Below are positions 1 to 7,977 of a stretch of DNA of 64,000 bases, in pieces; positions within the stretch are counted from its first letter, which is position 1; each line of letters opens with the position of its first letter. A model generated the notes under the pieces. It searched no databases and had not been told where the DNA came from. It saw only the letters and a program-made list of their open reading frames with translations. The stretch comes from Bacillus sp. USDA818B3_A (lineage in GTDB: Bacteria; Bacillota; Bacilli; Bacillales; Cytobacillaceae). The DNA lies in assembly GCF_009928415.1 (NCBI RefSeq), contig NZ_JAABNN010000007.1, positions 142,297-206,296 on the forward strand, in the 5' to 3' direction. Made by a program: the position numbers and the translations under genes.

Positions 1-198
1 GTTAGCCTACCAATAATGCAAAAAAATAGTTATTAATTCTACAAAAAATCGCAAAATAATGTATGCTATGAAATTTTTAAGTGTTATATAATGTAGAGTA
101 ATAGGATACTATAAATGTTTTTGTAAGTATTACGTCACTCTGAATAATTTATATTTATTAAACAAAACAGTGTGTAAAGACATACTTGGGGGATCGAT
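1..198. other. AT-rich upstream region of the HD-GYP gene
   Basis: This non-coding stretch is very AT-rich. A TATAAT hexamer lies at 87-92 but has no convincing -35 partner. A GGGGGA ribosome binding site at about 188-193 serves the gene starting at 199. I see no terminator, repeat or RNA gene here. Confidence 0.5.
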
Positions 199-1362
199 AT
201 GTTGCCACATGAAGAACAGCGTACCATCAAATGGTTTCTAATATTTTTCTATATTATTATGTTGGGATATGACATTTTCTACTACTATATACAACCTGTC
301 CATATTGATCATGTGAAAGGTGGATTTCCTAGCAACTTTTGGTACTTAAACTATATAGTACTTACATTATTGATTCCGATTATGGTGTATCTGTATAAAA
401 AAAACAAACAATCTTTAATTAAATACGTATTTTTTATAAGTTACCTTATAACTGTTTTTATTGTTGATATTGTATCCTATTCTATTAGTGGAAAAGAATA
501 TAACAGTGGGAATATGGTAGAAGTGTTTCTGGTTTTTTCATTACCAATTTTCCTAAGTACACGGTATTTTTGGTTGGTGAGTTTAGGGATTATTGGGAAA
601 TACATTCTAACTGCAATAATACTAGATGCTTCCTACCTTGCCTTTGTAGTAATAATATTTGCTACTCTATCTATACTGTCATTTTTCTTATTAGTTCGCT
701 TTCAAGGTTATGTTCGAGCTGTTAAGGTATCCTACGATAAGCAGTTGGAAGGAATCGTCAAGGGTGTAATTGCTACCTTAGAGTTGAAAGATCCATATAC
801 AAGAGGACATAGTGAACGAGTTGCAAGCTATGGATTGTTACTAGCACAAAAGATAGGTAAATTCTCAGGAGACGAATTAAAGTCATTTTACTACGCGAGT
901 TTATTACATGATATTGGGAAAGTTCATATACCTGATCATATTTTAATGAAACCCGGGAAGTTAACAGATGAAGAATTTGAAATTATAAAATCACATCCAA
1001 GTGTAGGTGCTGAAGCTGTTAAAGATGTTGAGGGAATACAGGGCAGTATTTGTGTAATTCGTTCCCATCATGAACGTTGGGATGGTAGAGGGTACCCTGA
1101 CCAATTAAAAGGCGAGGATATTCCGTTGCTTGCAAGGATTACATCTATAGCTGATGCCTTTGATGCTATGACCTCTTCTAGATCGTATCGGGCAGCATTA
1201 CCGGTTGAAGAAGCATATAACCGTATTTTAAATGGTAAAGGTTCTCAATTTGATCCGGGATTAGTGGAGGAATTTCAAAAAGTTTTTCCTGCTTGGGTTA
1301 AATTTCATAGTAACTATCAATGGACTAAACAATGGGAATTACCTAAGGAGATGGAGATATGA
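199..1362 (+). CDS. Membrane-bound HD-GYP domain protein, probable c-di-GMP phosphodiesterase
   Basis: The first ~170 residues are hydrophobic and form about five or six membrane segments. A cytoplasmic HD-GYP domain follows (about residues 185-355). The metal-binding HD pair is at H237-D238 in LLHDIGK, and the signature RGYP is at 297-300, with the conserved downstream DAFDAM. Proteins with an intact HD-GYP signature usually hydrolyse cyclic di-GMP; the membrane part has no recognised sensor domain, so the input signal is unknown. The stop overlaps the start of a 21-codon peptide gene (ATGA overlap), so the two are probably cotranscribed and translationally coupled. A c-di-GMP riboswitch elsewhere in the window (about 40.1 kb) shows that this second messenger is used by the organism. 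Confidence 0.88.
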   Translation: MLPHEEQRTIKWFLIFFYIIMLGYDIFYYYIQPVHIDHVKGGFPSNFWYLNYIVLTLLIPIMVYLYKKNKQSLIKYVFFISYLITVFIVDIVSYSISGKEYNSGNMVEVFLVFSLPIFLSTRYFWLVSLGIIGKYILTAIILDASYLAFVVIIFATLSILSFFLLVRFQGYVRAVKVSYDKQLEGIVKGVIATLELKDPYTRGHSERVASYGLLLAQKIGKFSGDELKSFYYASLLHDIGKVHIPDHILMKPGKLTDEEFEIIKSHPSVGAEAVKDVEGIQGSICVIRSHHERWDGRGYPDQLKGEDIPLLARITSIADAFDAMTSSRSYRAALPVEEAYNRILNGKGSQFDPGLVEEFQKVFPAWVKFHSNYQWTKQWELPKEMEI

Positions 1363-1424
1363 AAATTCGTAAGTTAAAAAAGATTAAAACAACTTGCTGG
1401 TGGTGTCCTTTTTTAGGAAAGTAA
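1359..1424 (+). CDS. Micropeptide (21 aa) with CxxC-like CWWC motif, unknown function
   Basis: This ORF starts with ATG overlapping the TGA of the HD-GYP gene. It has a strong Shine-Dalgarno AAGGAG at 1345-1350, eight bases upstream. The peptide has a basic N-terminus (KIRKLKKIK) and a cysteine/aromatic C-terminus TTCWWCPFLGK. A Rho-independent terminator follows twelve bases after the stop, which supports a real gene end. The next gene encodes a PqqD-like/M50 membrane protease, the kind of partner seen around ribosomally made, processed peptides. I do not recognise the peptide family. It could be a peptide precursor, a signalling peptide or a membrane-active regulator of the HD-GYP protein. 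Reality of the gene is well supported; its role is inference. Confidence 0.6.
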   Translation: MKIRKLKKIKTTCWWCPFLGK

Positions 1425-1435
1425 CAGAAGAAAGT

Positions 1436-1472
1436 AGGGATGCTGCAAAGATTAGGCATCTCTCTTTTTTAT
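1436..1472 (+). terminator. Rho-independent terminator after the micropeptide
   Basis: The arms AGGGATGC (1436-1443) and GCATCTCT (1456-1463) pair with one wobble, followed by a T-tract. It separates the micropeptide from the M50 gene, although read-through could still link them. Confidence 0.7.
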
Positions 1473-1492
1473 TAATTTAAAAGGGTGTTAAT

Positions 1493-2695
1493 ATGAACCT
1501 TACACTAAATTCAAAAGTATCGTTAGTTCCTTTAGAAATCCGCAAAGATACAAAAAATTATATTGTTGAAGATAAAATCTATGGGGAATTTTATGAGATG
1601 CCTAAAATTTGTATTGATGCCCTTAATCTGATTTGTGATGGATTACCATTAGGGAAAATTCAGATTAAACTAACCTCAAAATATCCTGAAGAGGATGTTG
1701 ACATACTTGATTTTGCAGAACAGCTATTAGACATGAAACTTATTGCAAATATAGATGGTATACCTTTTGAACAAAAGCAAAAACCAAAACCAAAACTAAA
1801 ACCAATTAATAAACTACAAGGCTTTACATGGATTACACCTCAACTGGGACAATTCTTTTTTAATAATCTCTCTTTTTTCGTATATATAGCTTTATTTGTT
1901 ATTAGCGTTACCCTTTGTATTAAAAAACCTGCCTTATTTCCCCACTATAAAGATCTATTTCTAACCGAATACATGACCATAAATATTCCTGTATGGCTTT
2001 TTTTAACTTTCTTTTTAGTTTTAATCCATGAATTCGGACATGTACTAGCTATGAGGGCATACAATCTGCCTGCTAAGTTAGAAGTAGGGCACCGACTATT
2101 TTTAGTTGTCTTAGAAACCGACATGTCTTCTGTATGGAAATTACCATCTAAAGATCGGAATATTTTATACTTCTCTGGTATTTGTTTTGATACTGTAATC
2201 CTCTCTGGTGCTTTGATTACTCAACTTGTTTTGGGTGATGGAGCGGGAATTTCCAATAGTATTATGAAAATGATTGTATTAGACACCTTTATTCGCATAG
2301 TCTATCAACTATGTATTTACATGAAAACCGATTTATATTATGTGTTTGAAAATGTTTCAGGCTGTTATAATTTAATGGAAAATGCCCAACACCTCATAAG
2401 TACAAAACTTCCTTTTGTCCATAAAAATATAAATAAAGATCCATTTTTTGCAGGGGAAAGAAAAATCGTAATCCTCTATTCTATATTCTATAGTATTGGA
2501 GTGGTACTAACGGTGGCTCTTTATTTTACTTTTTATATCCCCCAAATTTTGTTTGCTTGGAAAAAGGTTCTCCCAGGGTTTACTTATGAGATAAGTTCGT
2601 ATGCATTTTGGGATGCATTTGCTTTTTCATTACAAATCATAATTGGATTAGCCCTTCTTCTATACTCTTGGCGGAAAAAGTACGTACAAAGATAA
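1493..2695 (+). CDS. PqqD-like domain fused to M50-type membrane metalloprotease
   Basis: The N-terminal ~95 residues resemble PqqD-type peptide-binding domains: a short beta-rich start with PLEIRKDTKNYIVED, then a small helical domain. A K/P-rich linker (around 100-106) leads into several transmembrane segments. The zinc protease motif HEFGH is at 179-183, inside a hydrophobic helix, as in site-2 protease/SpoIVFB-like M50 enzymes. A candidate third ligand is the Asp in SGICFD further downstream. Proteins of this build (for example YydH-like proteases) accompany ribosomally synthesised peptides. The 21-aa CWWC peptide immediately upstream is therefore a plausible substrate, but no radical SAM enzyme or other modifying enzyme, and no ABC exporter, is next to it. 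The function is inferred from domain content and position. Confidence 0.7.
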   Translation: MNLTLNSKVSLVPLEIRKDTKNYIVEDKIYGEFYEMPKICIDALNLICDGLPLGKIQIKLTSKYPEEDVDILDFAEQLLDMKLIANIDGIPFEQKQKPKPKLKPINKLQGFTWITPQLGQFFFNNLSFFVYIALFVISVTLCIKKPALFPHYKDLFLTEYMTINIPVWLFLTFFLVLIHEFGHVLAMRAYNLPAKLEVGHRLFLVVLETDMSSVWKLPSKDRNILYFSGICFDTVILSGALITQLVLGDGAGISNSIMKMIVLDTFIRIVYQLCIYMKTDLYYVFENVSGCYNLMENAQHLISTKLPFVHKNINKDPFFAGERKIVILYSIFYSIGVVLTVALYFTFYIPQILFAWKKVLPGFTYEISSYAFWDAFAFSLQIIIGLALLLYSWRKKYVQR

Positions 2696-2729
2696 TGTGA
2701 CAAAGATTTGTCTAAAATAACTTTTTTAA

Positions 2730-2740
2730 GGGTTTTTCCC
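2730..2740. promoter_or_regulatory. Second, imperfect GGG-N5-CCC site
   Basis: GGGTTTTTCCC is a weaker version of the palindrome at 2749-2764, with a five-base spacer. The two centres are about 21 bp apart, two helical turns. It may be a second half-strength regulator site. This is inference from spacing and symmetry. Confidence 0.35.
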
Positions 2741-2748
2741 CCGCACAA

Positions 2749-2764
2749 TAGGGGAGTTCCCCTA
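2749..2764. promoter_or_regulatory. Palindrome TAGGGG-AGTT-CCCCTA, putative NreC operator
   Basis: This perfect GC-rich palindrome (GGG-N4-CCC core flanked by TA) lies 80 bp upstream of the molybdoenzyme operon in otherwise AT-rich DNA. The staphylococcal nitrate regulator NreC is known to bind a palindrome with a GGGN4CCC core. The operon is followed by an NreC-like regulator gene at 8866. A TATATA -10-like element directly follows (2763-2768), placing the palindrome near the promoter. Operator identity is inferred from the match and the context. Confidence 0.6.
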
Positions 2765-2769
2765 TATAG

Positions 2770-2827
2770 ATAACACTTCCGTTTTTCTTACAATAAGGAT
2801 AAGAAAAACGGAAGTGTTATTTTTTTT
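2770..2827 (+). terminator. Perfect 21-bp hairpin plus T-tract just before the molybdoenzyme operon
   Basis: The arms 2770-2790 and 2800-2820 are perfectly complementary with a nine-base loop, followed by seven T. It would terminate transcription from the M50 gene. The ribosome binding site of the next gene starts at once after the T-tract, so the operon transcript either reads through the hairpin or begins inside its 5' arm. An attenuator role in the leader is possible. Confidence 0.8.
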
Positions 2828-2843
2828 GAGGAGGATCAAGAAA

Positions 2844-3926
2844 ATGCAATCTACTACTATTGCAACGCCAAAAGAGGGAAAGTCTTTAAATAATGCCTTT
2901 GCTTCCCACTTTGCTAAATCCATGTTTTTATCCATTGTCGGCCTTGCTATTTTAACATTTATCGGAACAAGAATGTTTACACATATTGACTTGAACCTAT
3001 ACGGATATATGGTCGGAACGATCGTCTTTATCGGCGGGTTCTTCTACCGTTTCATCGCATGGGGAGAAAGACCGCCAACCAAAATTATTATCAAAAAGGG
3101 CATAAAGCTGTTATTTAGAAAAAGCACCCCTAAGATAGCGGTCAATCACTTAGCAATTTACGATTTTATCCGAAATCGGGGAATTTACCGATGGGTTCAG
3201 CACATCTTAATCGGCTGGGGCTGCCTTTTAGCATGTGCAGTTACCTTTCCGCTCGTATTCAGCTGGATGTACTTTACGATGGAAGAGAACGGATATTATA
3301 CCATCGTACTATTCGGCTTGAACATCATGCATGTAAAAGCAGATGGAATCATTGCCTGGATGTCCTATAATGCCTTAAATATCGCAGCCATTATGGTTAC
3401 TGCCGGGGTATGTATGGCATTGCGCCGCCGCTTAAAAAATATGCAAGCCAGAGCAGAGCAAAAATTTATGTACGACTTTTTACCGCTATATCTATTACTG
3501 TTTATTTCTGTTACAGGACTTTTATTAACTGTCCAAAACGTGTTTTTACATGGATGGATGCAGCCGCAAATGTCGTTGATCCACCAATTTTCCGTCATCA
3601 TCACTTTAATTTATCTTCCATTCGGAAAGTTAGCACATATCCCATTCCGTCCAATGAGTGTGTTTGCTAGAAACTACCGTGAACACTACGGTGAACAAGA
3701 AATGAAAAAATGTAAAGTGTGCGGAGATCACTTTGTATCTGTCGAACAATCTAACGATGTTATCAATGTTTTAGGTGTAAACCAGATGGAATTTAATATG
3801 AAAGACGGTTTTAATCTTGCTGAATTATGCCTGCCATGCCGCAGAAAATATCGCATCGCACAATTCTCAGGATTCCCGACACACCAAGTAAAGGTCAAGG
3901 AGGCAAACCAGAATGCAAAGGGTTAA
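2844..3926 (+). CDS. Cytochrome b-like membrane subunit of a molybdoenzyme complex
   Basis: I chose the ATG at 2844 because GAGGAGG lies just upstream; an upstream in-frame start would run into the terminator hairpin. The 360-residue protein has about five transmembrane helices with several His residues that could ligate haem (for example HHILIGWG-like and LIHQF segments). A cytoplasmic-type tail carries two CxxC pairs (C290/C293 and C329/C332) that could hold a metal or cluster. It overlaps the start of the catalytic subunit gene. The likely role is to exchange electrons with menaquinol and pass them to the Fe-S protein and catalytic subunit. No exact family name is claimed; haem binding is inferred. 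Confidence 0.65.
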   Translation: MQSTTIATPKEGKSLNNAFASHFAKSMFLSIVGLAILTFIGTRMFTHIDLNLYGYMVGTIVFIGGFFYRFIAWGERPPTKIIIKKGIKLLFRKSTPKIAVNHLAIYDFIRNRGIYRWVQHILIGWGCLLACAVTFPLVFSWMYFTMEENGYYTIVLFGLNIMHVKADGIIAWMSYNALNIAAIMVTAGVCMALRRRLKNMQARAEQKFMYDFLPLYLLLFISVTGLLLTVQNVFLHGWMQPQMSLIHQFSVIITLIYLPFGKLAHIPFRPMSVFARNYREHYGEQEMKKCKVCGDHFVSVEQSNDVINVLGVNQMEFNMKDGFNLAELCLPCRRKYRIAQFSGFPTHQVKVKEANQNAKG

Positions 3927-6102
3927 TGAAAAAGGTCCAAGAGACAAATTTTTTAAAGAAATCGAAAATCTGCGCCACCCAAATGAAACGCTTGTTAAAA
4001 CCCATTGCGCCTATTGCGGTATGCAGTGCGGCATGAACTTGCGTGTTGATACAAGAAGCAATAAAATCATTGGTGTTGAACCACGCTATGATTGGCCAGT
4101 AAACGTCGGAAAAATGTGCCCTAAAGGGGTTACGGCTTACCAGCAAACCAACCACACCGATCGTATCTTAAAACCGCTAATCCGTGATGATGCTTCATTA
4201 AAGGGAACGAAAGAGGGCTTCCGTGAAGCGACATGGGATGAAGCATTTGATTTAATAGCAAAGAAATTTACCGAATTACAAACGAATTATGGAAAAGATA
4301 CCTTATCTGTTTTTAGCGGTGTTTCCATGACGAATGAGAAGTGTTATTTAACAGGCAAATTTGCCCGTGTAGCATTACAAACACGCTATATTGACTATAA
4401 TGGACGCTTCTGTATGTCAAGTGCTGCCGGCGGCTTCCTGCGTTCTTTTGGAGTCGACCGCGGATCAACATTACCTTGGACAGATATTCATGAAACAGAT
4501 TGCTTATTTATTGCAGGAAGCAATACGGCAGAATGTCATCCAACTTCGATGTTCCGTATATGGAATGTCCAAGAAAGAGGCGGTTACTTAATTGTAGCTG
4601 ACCCGCGTGAAACGCCAATCGCTAGAAGAGCAGATGTTCATTTAGATTTACGTCCAGGAACAGACCTTGCCCTTGCGAACGGAATTCTAAACTTATTAAT
4701 CCAGAACGGTTATGCTGATGAGGATTTTGTAAATAATCATACAAATGGTTTTGAAGAAACAAAGGAATTAGTAGAGCAATTTACTCCGGAATATACAAGT
4801 GAACTAACTGGGGTTGCCCCAGAAAAAATTATCCGTGCGGCAGAAATTTATGGTAAGGCCCCAAATGCAATTGTTATGTTTGCACGTGGAATTGAGCAGC
4901 AGCACAAGGGTGTTGATAATGTTTCTGGATACACGAACATGGCCTTAGTAACAGGAAAAATTGGACGCCCTAAATCAGGCGTAGCAACATTCACTGGGCA
5001 AGGAAATGGTCAAGGCGGCCGTGAGCATGGTCAGAAATCAGACTTACTGCCAGGCTACCGTAAAATCACCAATCCTAAGCATGTAGAAGAAGTCTGCAAG
5101 GTTTGGGGAATTACTCCCGAAGAAATGCCGCAGCCGGGCGTATCTGCTTATGAGATGTTTGAACTAATGGAGCAGAAAACAATTCGCGGTTTATATTTAC
5201 TTTGCTCAAACCCAGCGGTATCTGCACCAAACTTAAACTTTGTTCGTAAAGCTTTAAAAGGCTTAGACTTTATGGTTTGTGCTGATTTCTATCTATCCGA
5301 ATCTGCAGAGTTCGCTGATGTTATCCTTCCAACTGTTACATGGTCTGAGGACGAAGGAACGGTTACAAACCTTGAAGGCCGTATTATTAAAATCAATAAA
5401 GCTCAAGAGCCGATAGGTGAATCAAAGCCAGACTGGCAGATCCAAGTGGAGCTTTCTGAACGTTTAGGAAGAGGGAAATACTTCTCTCACTTAAAAACAG
5501 CTAGAGATGTGGCGGATGAATTCCGTTTAGCATCTAAGGGCGGTTATGCTGACTACTATGGTGCAACATGGGATAAAATTGACAAGCAAGACGGCGTCTT
5601 CTGGCCTTGCCGTGACGAAAATGATCCAGGAACACCACATATGTTCTTAGATAAACAATTTTATCATCCAGATGGAAAGGCAAAAATTTGTGCACTTCCA
5701 TACCGTCCGCCAGCGGAGGAACCAGATGAAAAATATCCATTACGATTAACAACTGGACGTGTGGTTTTCCATTACCTATCTGGTAACCAAACTAGACGTA
5801 TTCAGTTTTTACGTGATATGTGCCCTGAGCCTTACGTAGAGGTGCATCCTGAAACAGCAGCTAAATACAACATTGAACATGAAGAATATGTCCGCCTATA
5901 TACTCGCAGAGGCGAAGCGGAATATAAAGTTAAAATTACCGAAGCCATCCGGAAGGATACTGTATTTGTTCCTTACCATTTTGGTCACGATCAATCTATT
6001 AATCTATTAACGATTGCCGCACTTGATCCAATGTCAAGAATGCCGGAATTCAAAGCTTGTGCAGCGCAGATAGAAAAACTTGCAAGAAAGGCGGTTCAGT
6101 AA
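3913..6102 (+). CDS. Nitrate-reductase-like molybdopterin oxidoreductase, catalytic subunit
   Basis: This 729-residue protein is a bis-MGD oxidoreductase. The N-terminal [4Fe-4S] ligands are C32, C35, C39 and C69 (CAYCGMQC and MCPKG). The probable molybdenum ligand is C167 in NGRFCMSSA, the motif type seen in Nas/Nap nitrate reductases rather than formate dehydrogenases. A molybdopterin-dinucleotide binding C-terminal domain follows (about 610-725). No Tat signal is present, so it should act in the cytoplasm unless it is carried by a partner. It overlaps the upstream membrane subunit by 14 bases and the downstream Fe-S gene by one. The putative NreC operator and Nre-like regulators nearby support nitrate as substrate, but another oxyanion cannot be excluded. 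Confidence 0.85.
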   Translation: MQRVNEKGPRDKFFKEIENLRHPNETLVKTHCAYCGMQCGMNLRVDTRSNKIIGVEPRYDWPVNVGKMCPKGVTAYQQTNHTDRILKPLIRDDASLKGTKEGFREATWDEAFDLIAKKFTELQTNYGKDTLSVFSGVSMTNEKCYLTGKFARVALQTRYIDYNGRFCMSSAAGGFLRSFGVDRGSTLPWTDIHETDCLFIAGSNTAECHPTSMFRIWNVQERGGYLIVADPRETPIARRADVHLDLRPGTDLALANGILNLLIQNGYADEDFVNNHTNGFEETKELVEQFTPEYTSELTGVAPEKIIRAAEIYGKAPNAIVMFARGIEQQHKGVDNVSGYTNMALVTGKIGRPKSGVATFTGQGNGQGGREHGQKSDLLPGYRKITNPKHVEEVCKVWGITPEEMPQPGVSAYEMFELMEQKTIRGLYLLCSNPAVSAPNLNFVRKALKGLDFMVCADFYLSESAEFADVILPTVTWSEDEGTVTNLEGRIIKINKAQEPIGESKPDWQIQVELSERLGRGKYFSHLKTARDVADEFRLASKGGYADYYGATWDKIDKQDGVFWPCRDENDPGTPHMFLDKQFYHPDGKAKICALPYRPPAEEPDEKYPLRLTTGRVVFHYLSGNQTRRIQFLRDMCPEPYVEVHPETAAKYNIEHEEYVRLYTRRGEAEYKVKITEAIRKDTVFVPYHFGHDQSINLLTIAALDPMSRMPEFKACAAQIEKLARKAVQ

Positions 6103-6662
6103 TGAAAAAGAGATTATATTTGGAACTTGAAAACTGTATTGGGTGCCGTTCTTGTTTGGCTGCCTGTACGCAATGCGGCGGGCACGAAGAGCGCAATCGT
6201 AACTATGTGTATGATGTGAATCCGCTTGTTAACCGCCAAACCATGCCTTTAATGTGCCTTCACTGTGTGAATCCGGCATGTGCAAGAAGCTGTCCGGCAC
6301 AAGCCATCCAAATTCACGAAACAGGAGCTGTTTTATCAGCTCTTGTTGAAAAGTGTATCGGCTGCCAAAACTGTACGATCGCCTGTCCATATGGAATACC
6401 GAAGTTTGATACGGAGCAAAATCTAATGTATAAGTGCGATTTGTGCATTGACCGTTCAAAGGATGGCATACCGCCAATGTGTGCGAGTGTTTGCCCATCT
6501 AATACCTTACAATGGCTGACTGATGAGGAAATCGAAGCAAAGCAAAAACAATTTAATCTTGATAATGGCAAGTGGGTTACAAGTATGCCTTTCTTAGAAG
6601 GCGAAACGAATGTGAAAGTGAATCTTCCTGGTATCCTTCAGGGCGTCACTAAATTGTTTTAG
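6102..6662 (+). CDS. Four-cluster ferredoxin subunit (DmsB/NrfC/HycB type)
   Basis: The start ATG overlaps the stop of the catalytic gene (TAATG). The 186-residue protein carries four cysteine sets: CIGCRSCLAACTQC, CLHCVNPACARSC, CIGCQNCTIAC, and CDLC with a later CASVC. This is the usual layout of electron-transfer subunits holding four [4Fe-4S] clusters in molybdoenzyme complexes. It has no signal peptide, which matches a cytoplasmic catalytic subunit. It probably connects the catalytic subunit to the membrane cytochrome-like protein. Confidence 0.88.
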   Translation: MKKRLYLELENCIGCRSCLAACTQCGGHEERNRNYVYDVNPLVNRQTMPLMCLHCVNPACARSCPAQAIQIHETGAVLSALVEKCIGCQNCTIACPYGIPKFDTEQNLMYKCDLCIDRSKDGIPPMCASVCPSNTLQWLTDEEIEAKQKQFNLDNGKWVTSMPFLEGETNVKVNLPGILQGVTKLF

Positions 6663-6674
6663 GAGGGAGTGGCT

Positions 6675-7199
6675 ATGACAGAGAAAAATAATAAAATCCC
6701 GTTCAATGAAGATAACTATACACACAATATCAATCGAAATAATGAACGAAAGCTGGACCGCCGCGGTTTCATGAAAACCCTGGTAGGTGCAGCCGGGGTA
6801 TTCGCGGTTTCCTCTCTTCCATGGGGAGCCTTGGCGGCGAAGGAGCTATCTGGACTTAGTGATAAAAAATATCCAAAGCACAAAATTACCGATGTAAGTA
6901 AAATTCCCGTTGGTGATGCGGTTGACTTCGCCTTTCCAGGTGAACATGACAGTGCGATTTTGATCAGGCTGTCTGAAAATAAATATGTGGCCTATCAAAA
7001 TGCCTGTACCCATCTCCGCTGCCCTGTTTTTTGGAAAAAAGATGAGGGTGAAATGTTGTGCCCATGCCACCATGGGAAATTCGATGTAAAAACAGGTGAG
7101 CCGATTGCGGGACCGCCAAGACGTCCGCTTCCAGAAATCTATGTCAAAGTAGAAAACGGCGCGGTGTATGCCGTGGGGGTGAAACGTTATGAAGCGTAG
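6675..7199 (+). CDS. Tat-exported Rieske [2Fe-2S] protein
   Basis: The ATG at 6675 is preferred over the GTG at 6669 because AGGAGGG ends directly before the GTG. A clear twin-arginine signal DRRGFMK is followed by a hydrophobic stretch (about residues 33-55), so the protein should be anchored or secreted across the membrane. The Rieske cluster motifs CTHLRC and CPCHHG are intact. A Rieske protein next to a nitrate-reductase-like enzyme recalls haloarchaeal Nar operons, where a Rieske/cytochrome b pair feeds electrons. Its exported location together with a catalytic subunit lacking a Tat signal is unusual. It overlaps the next small gene. Confidence 0.87.
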   Translation: MTEKNNKIPFNEDNYTHNINRNNERKLDRRGFMKTLVGAAGVFAVSSLPWGALAAKELSGLSDKKYPKHKITDVSKIPVGDAVDFAFPGEHDSAILIRLSENKYVAYQNACTHLRCPVFWKKDEGEMLCPCHHGKFDVKTGEPIAGPPRRPLPEIYVKVENGAVYAVGVKRYEA

Positions 7200-7380
7200 T
7201 TACGTACCGGTAGGGCTCCTTTTAGTTGTGCTTATGCTAAATATTATTTTTACACAATGGATGGTTCATCAATATTTCTATCAAAACTATACGAACACCA
7301 TTATTGCTGCTGTCATTAACGTCGTTTTGTTTGCGGCTGCCTTTCTTATCTACAAAAAAGGTGTGAATATCCATGACTAG
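7189..7380 (+). CDS. Small two-helix membrane protein of the molybdoenzyme operon
   Basis: This 63-residue protein is almost wholly two transmembrane helices (about 5-22 and 30-55) with short charged ends. It overlaps both the Rieske gene and the following gene, so it is translated as part of the operon. I do not recognise the family. A role in assembling or stabilising the membrane part of the complex is inference. Confidence 0.7.
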   Translation: MKRSYVPVGLLLVVLMLNIIFTQWMVHQYFYQNYTNTIIAAVINVVLFAAAFLIYKKGVNIHD

Positions 7381-7684
7381 TGAAACATATATTGATTTTT
7401 GTTTTGTAAGAGCCGCATCAGGCGGTTTTTCAGTGGAAATCGATGAACTATTAAAACAAACCTTTGCAAAGAAGCGTTTAAATTGGTTTTTAGAAGAAAA
7501 AACGAGTGATGGCATTGAAATGGTTGTAGCAGAGATTAAAGGGATGAGCAATTGGCAGTCAGAAGAAGAAACGATTGAATTTATCGAAGATCATGCAGAT
7601 GAGAAATTCTGGGAGTATCTGCAGGGATACAAAATGTTTATCTATCCTGTTCTGAAAGGATGTAATAGCTGTGGAACTCATTAA
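7373..7684 (+). CDS. Conserved-looking small soluble protein, unknown
   Basis: This is a 103-residue acidic, soluble-looking protein without membrane segments. It ends with CNSCGTH, a CxxC pair that could bind metal. Its start overlaps the previous stop, and the next gene overlaps its end, so it belongs to the seven-gene operon. No family is recognised. A chaperone or maturation factor for the molybdoenzyme is possible given the position, but nothing in the sequence proves it. Confidence 0.65.
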   Translation: MTSETYIDFCFVRAASGGFSVEIDELLKQTFAKKRLNWFLEEKTSDGIEMVVAEIKGMSNWQSEEETIEFIEDHADEKFWEYLQGYKMFIYPVLKGCNSCGTH

Positions 7685-7952
7685 TCTTGAAGAAGTAAAA
7701 AAGTTTGCAGGGGATCCTGTAGAAATTGTCATCCAAGATGAACAAGGCGGCGATCAGGCTGCTAGTGTAAATAAAACCATCAAAAAGGTAGAATATTGTC
7801 CTGATCAAACACATATCCGTTTTTATTTTGATGATTTTTACTTTCTTGCCGTGCCGCTTACAAGTAAAGTCAATGAGTCTGACGAATGGTGGTCCGCAAT
7901 TGATGCGGACAGCGGGTTAACCTATAAGATAAAAAGGGTTCAGGTCTTTTAA
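7671..7952 (+). CDS. Small soluble protein, last gene of the molybdoenzyme operon
   Basis: This 93-residue protein starts with GTG inside the previous gene. It looks like a small beta-rich fold (alternating hydrophobic pattern, FYFDDFYFLAVPL) with one Cys. A terminator follows at once, so this closes the operon. The family is not recognised and the function is unknown. Confidence 0.62.
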   Translation: MELINLEEVKKFAGDPVEIVIQDEQGGDQAASVNKTIKKVEYCPDQTHIRFYFDDFYFLAVPLTSKVNESDEWWSAIDADSGLTYKIKRVQVF

Positions 7953-7971
7953 TAAGAACCTGACTTTTTTG
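7938..7971 (+). terminator. Terminator of the molybdoenzyme operon
   Basis: The arms TCAGGT and ACCTGA, extended by a bulged CTT/AAG, are followed by six T. The left arm overlaps the last codons of the operon. Confidence 0.65.
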
Positions 7972-7977
7972 CTTATT

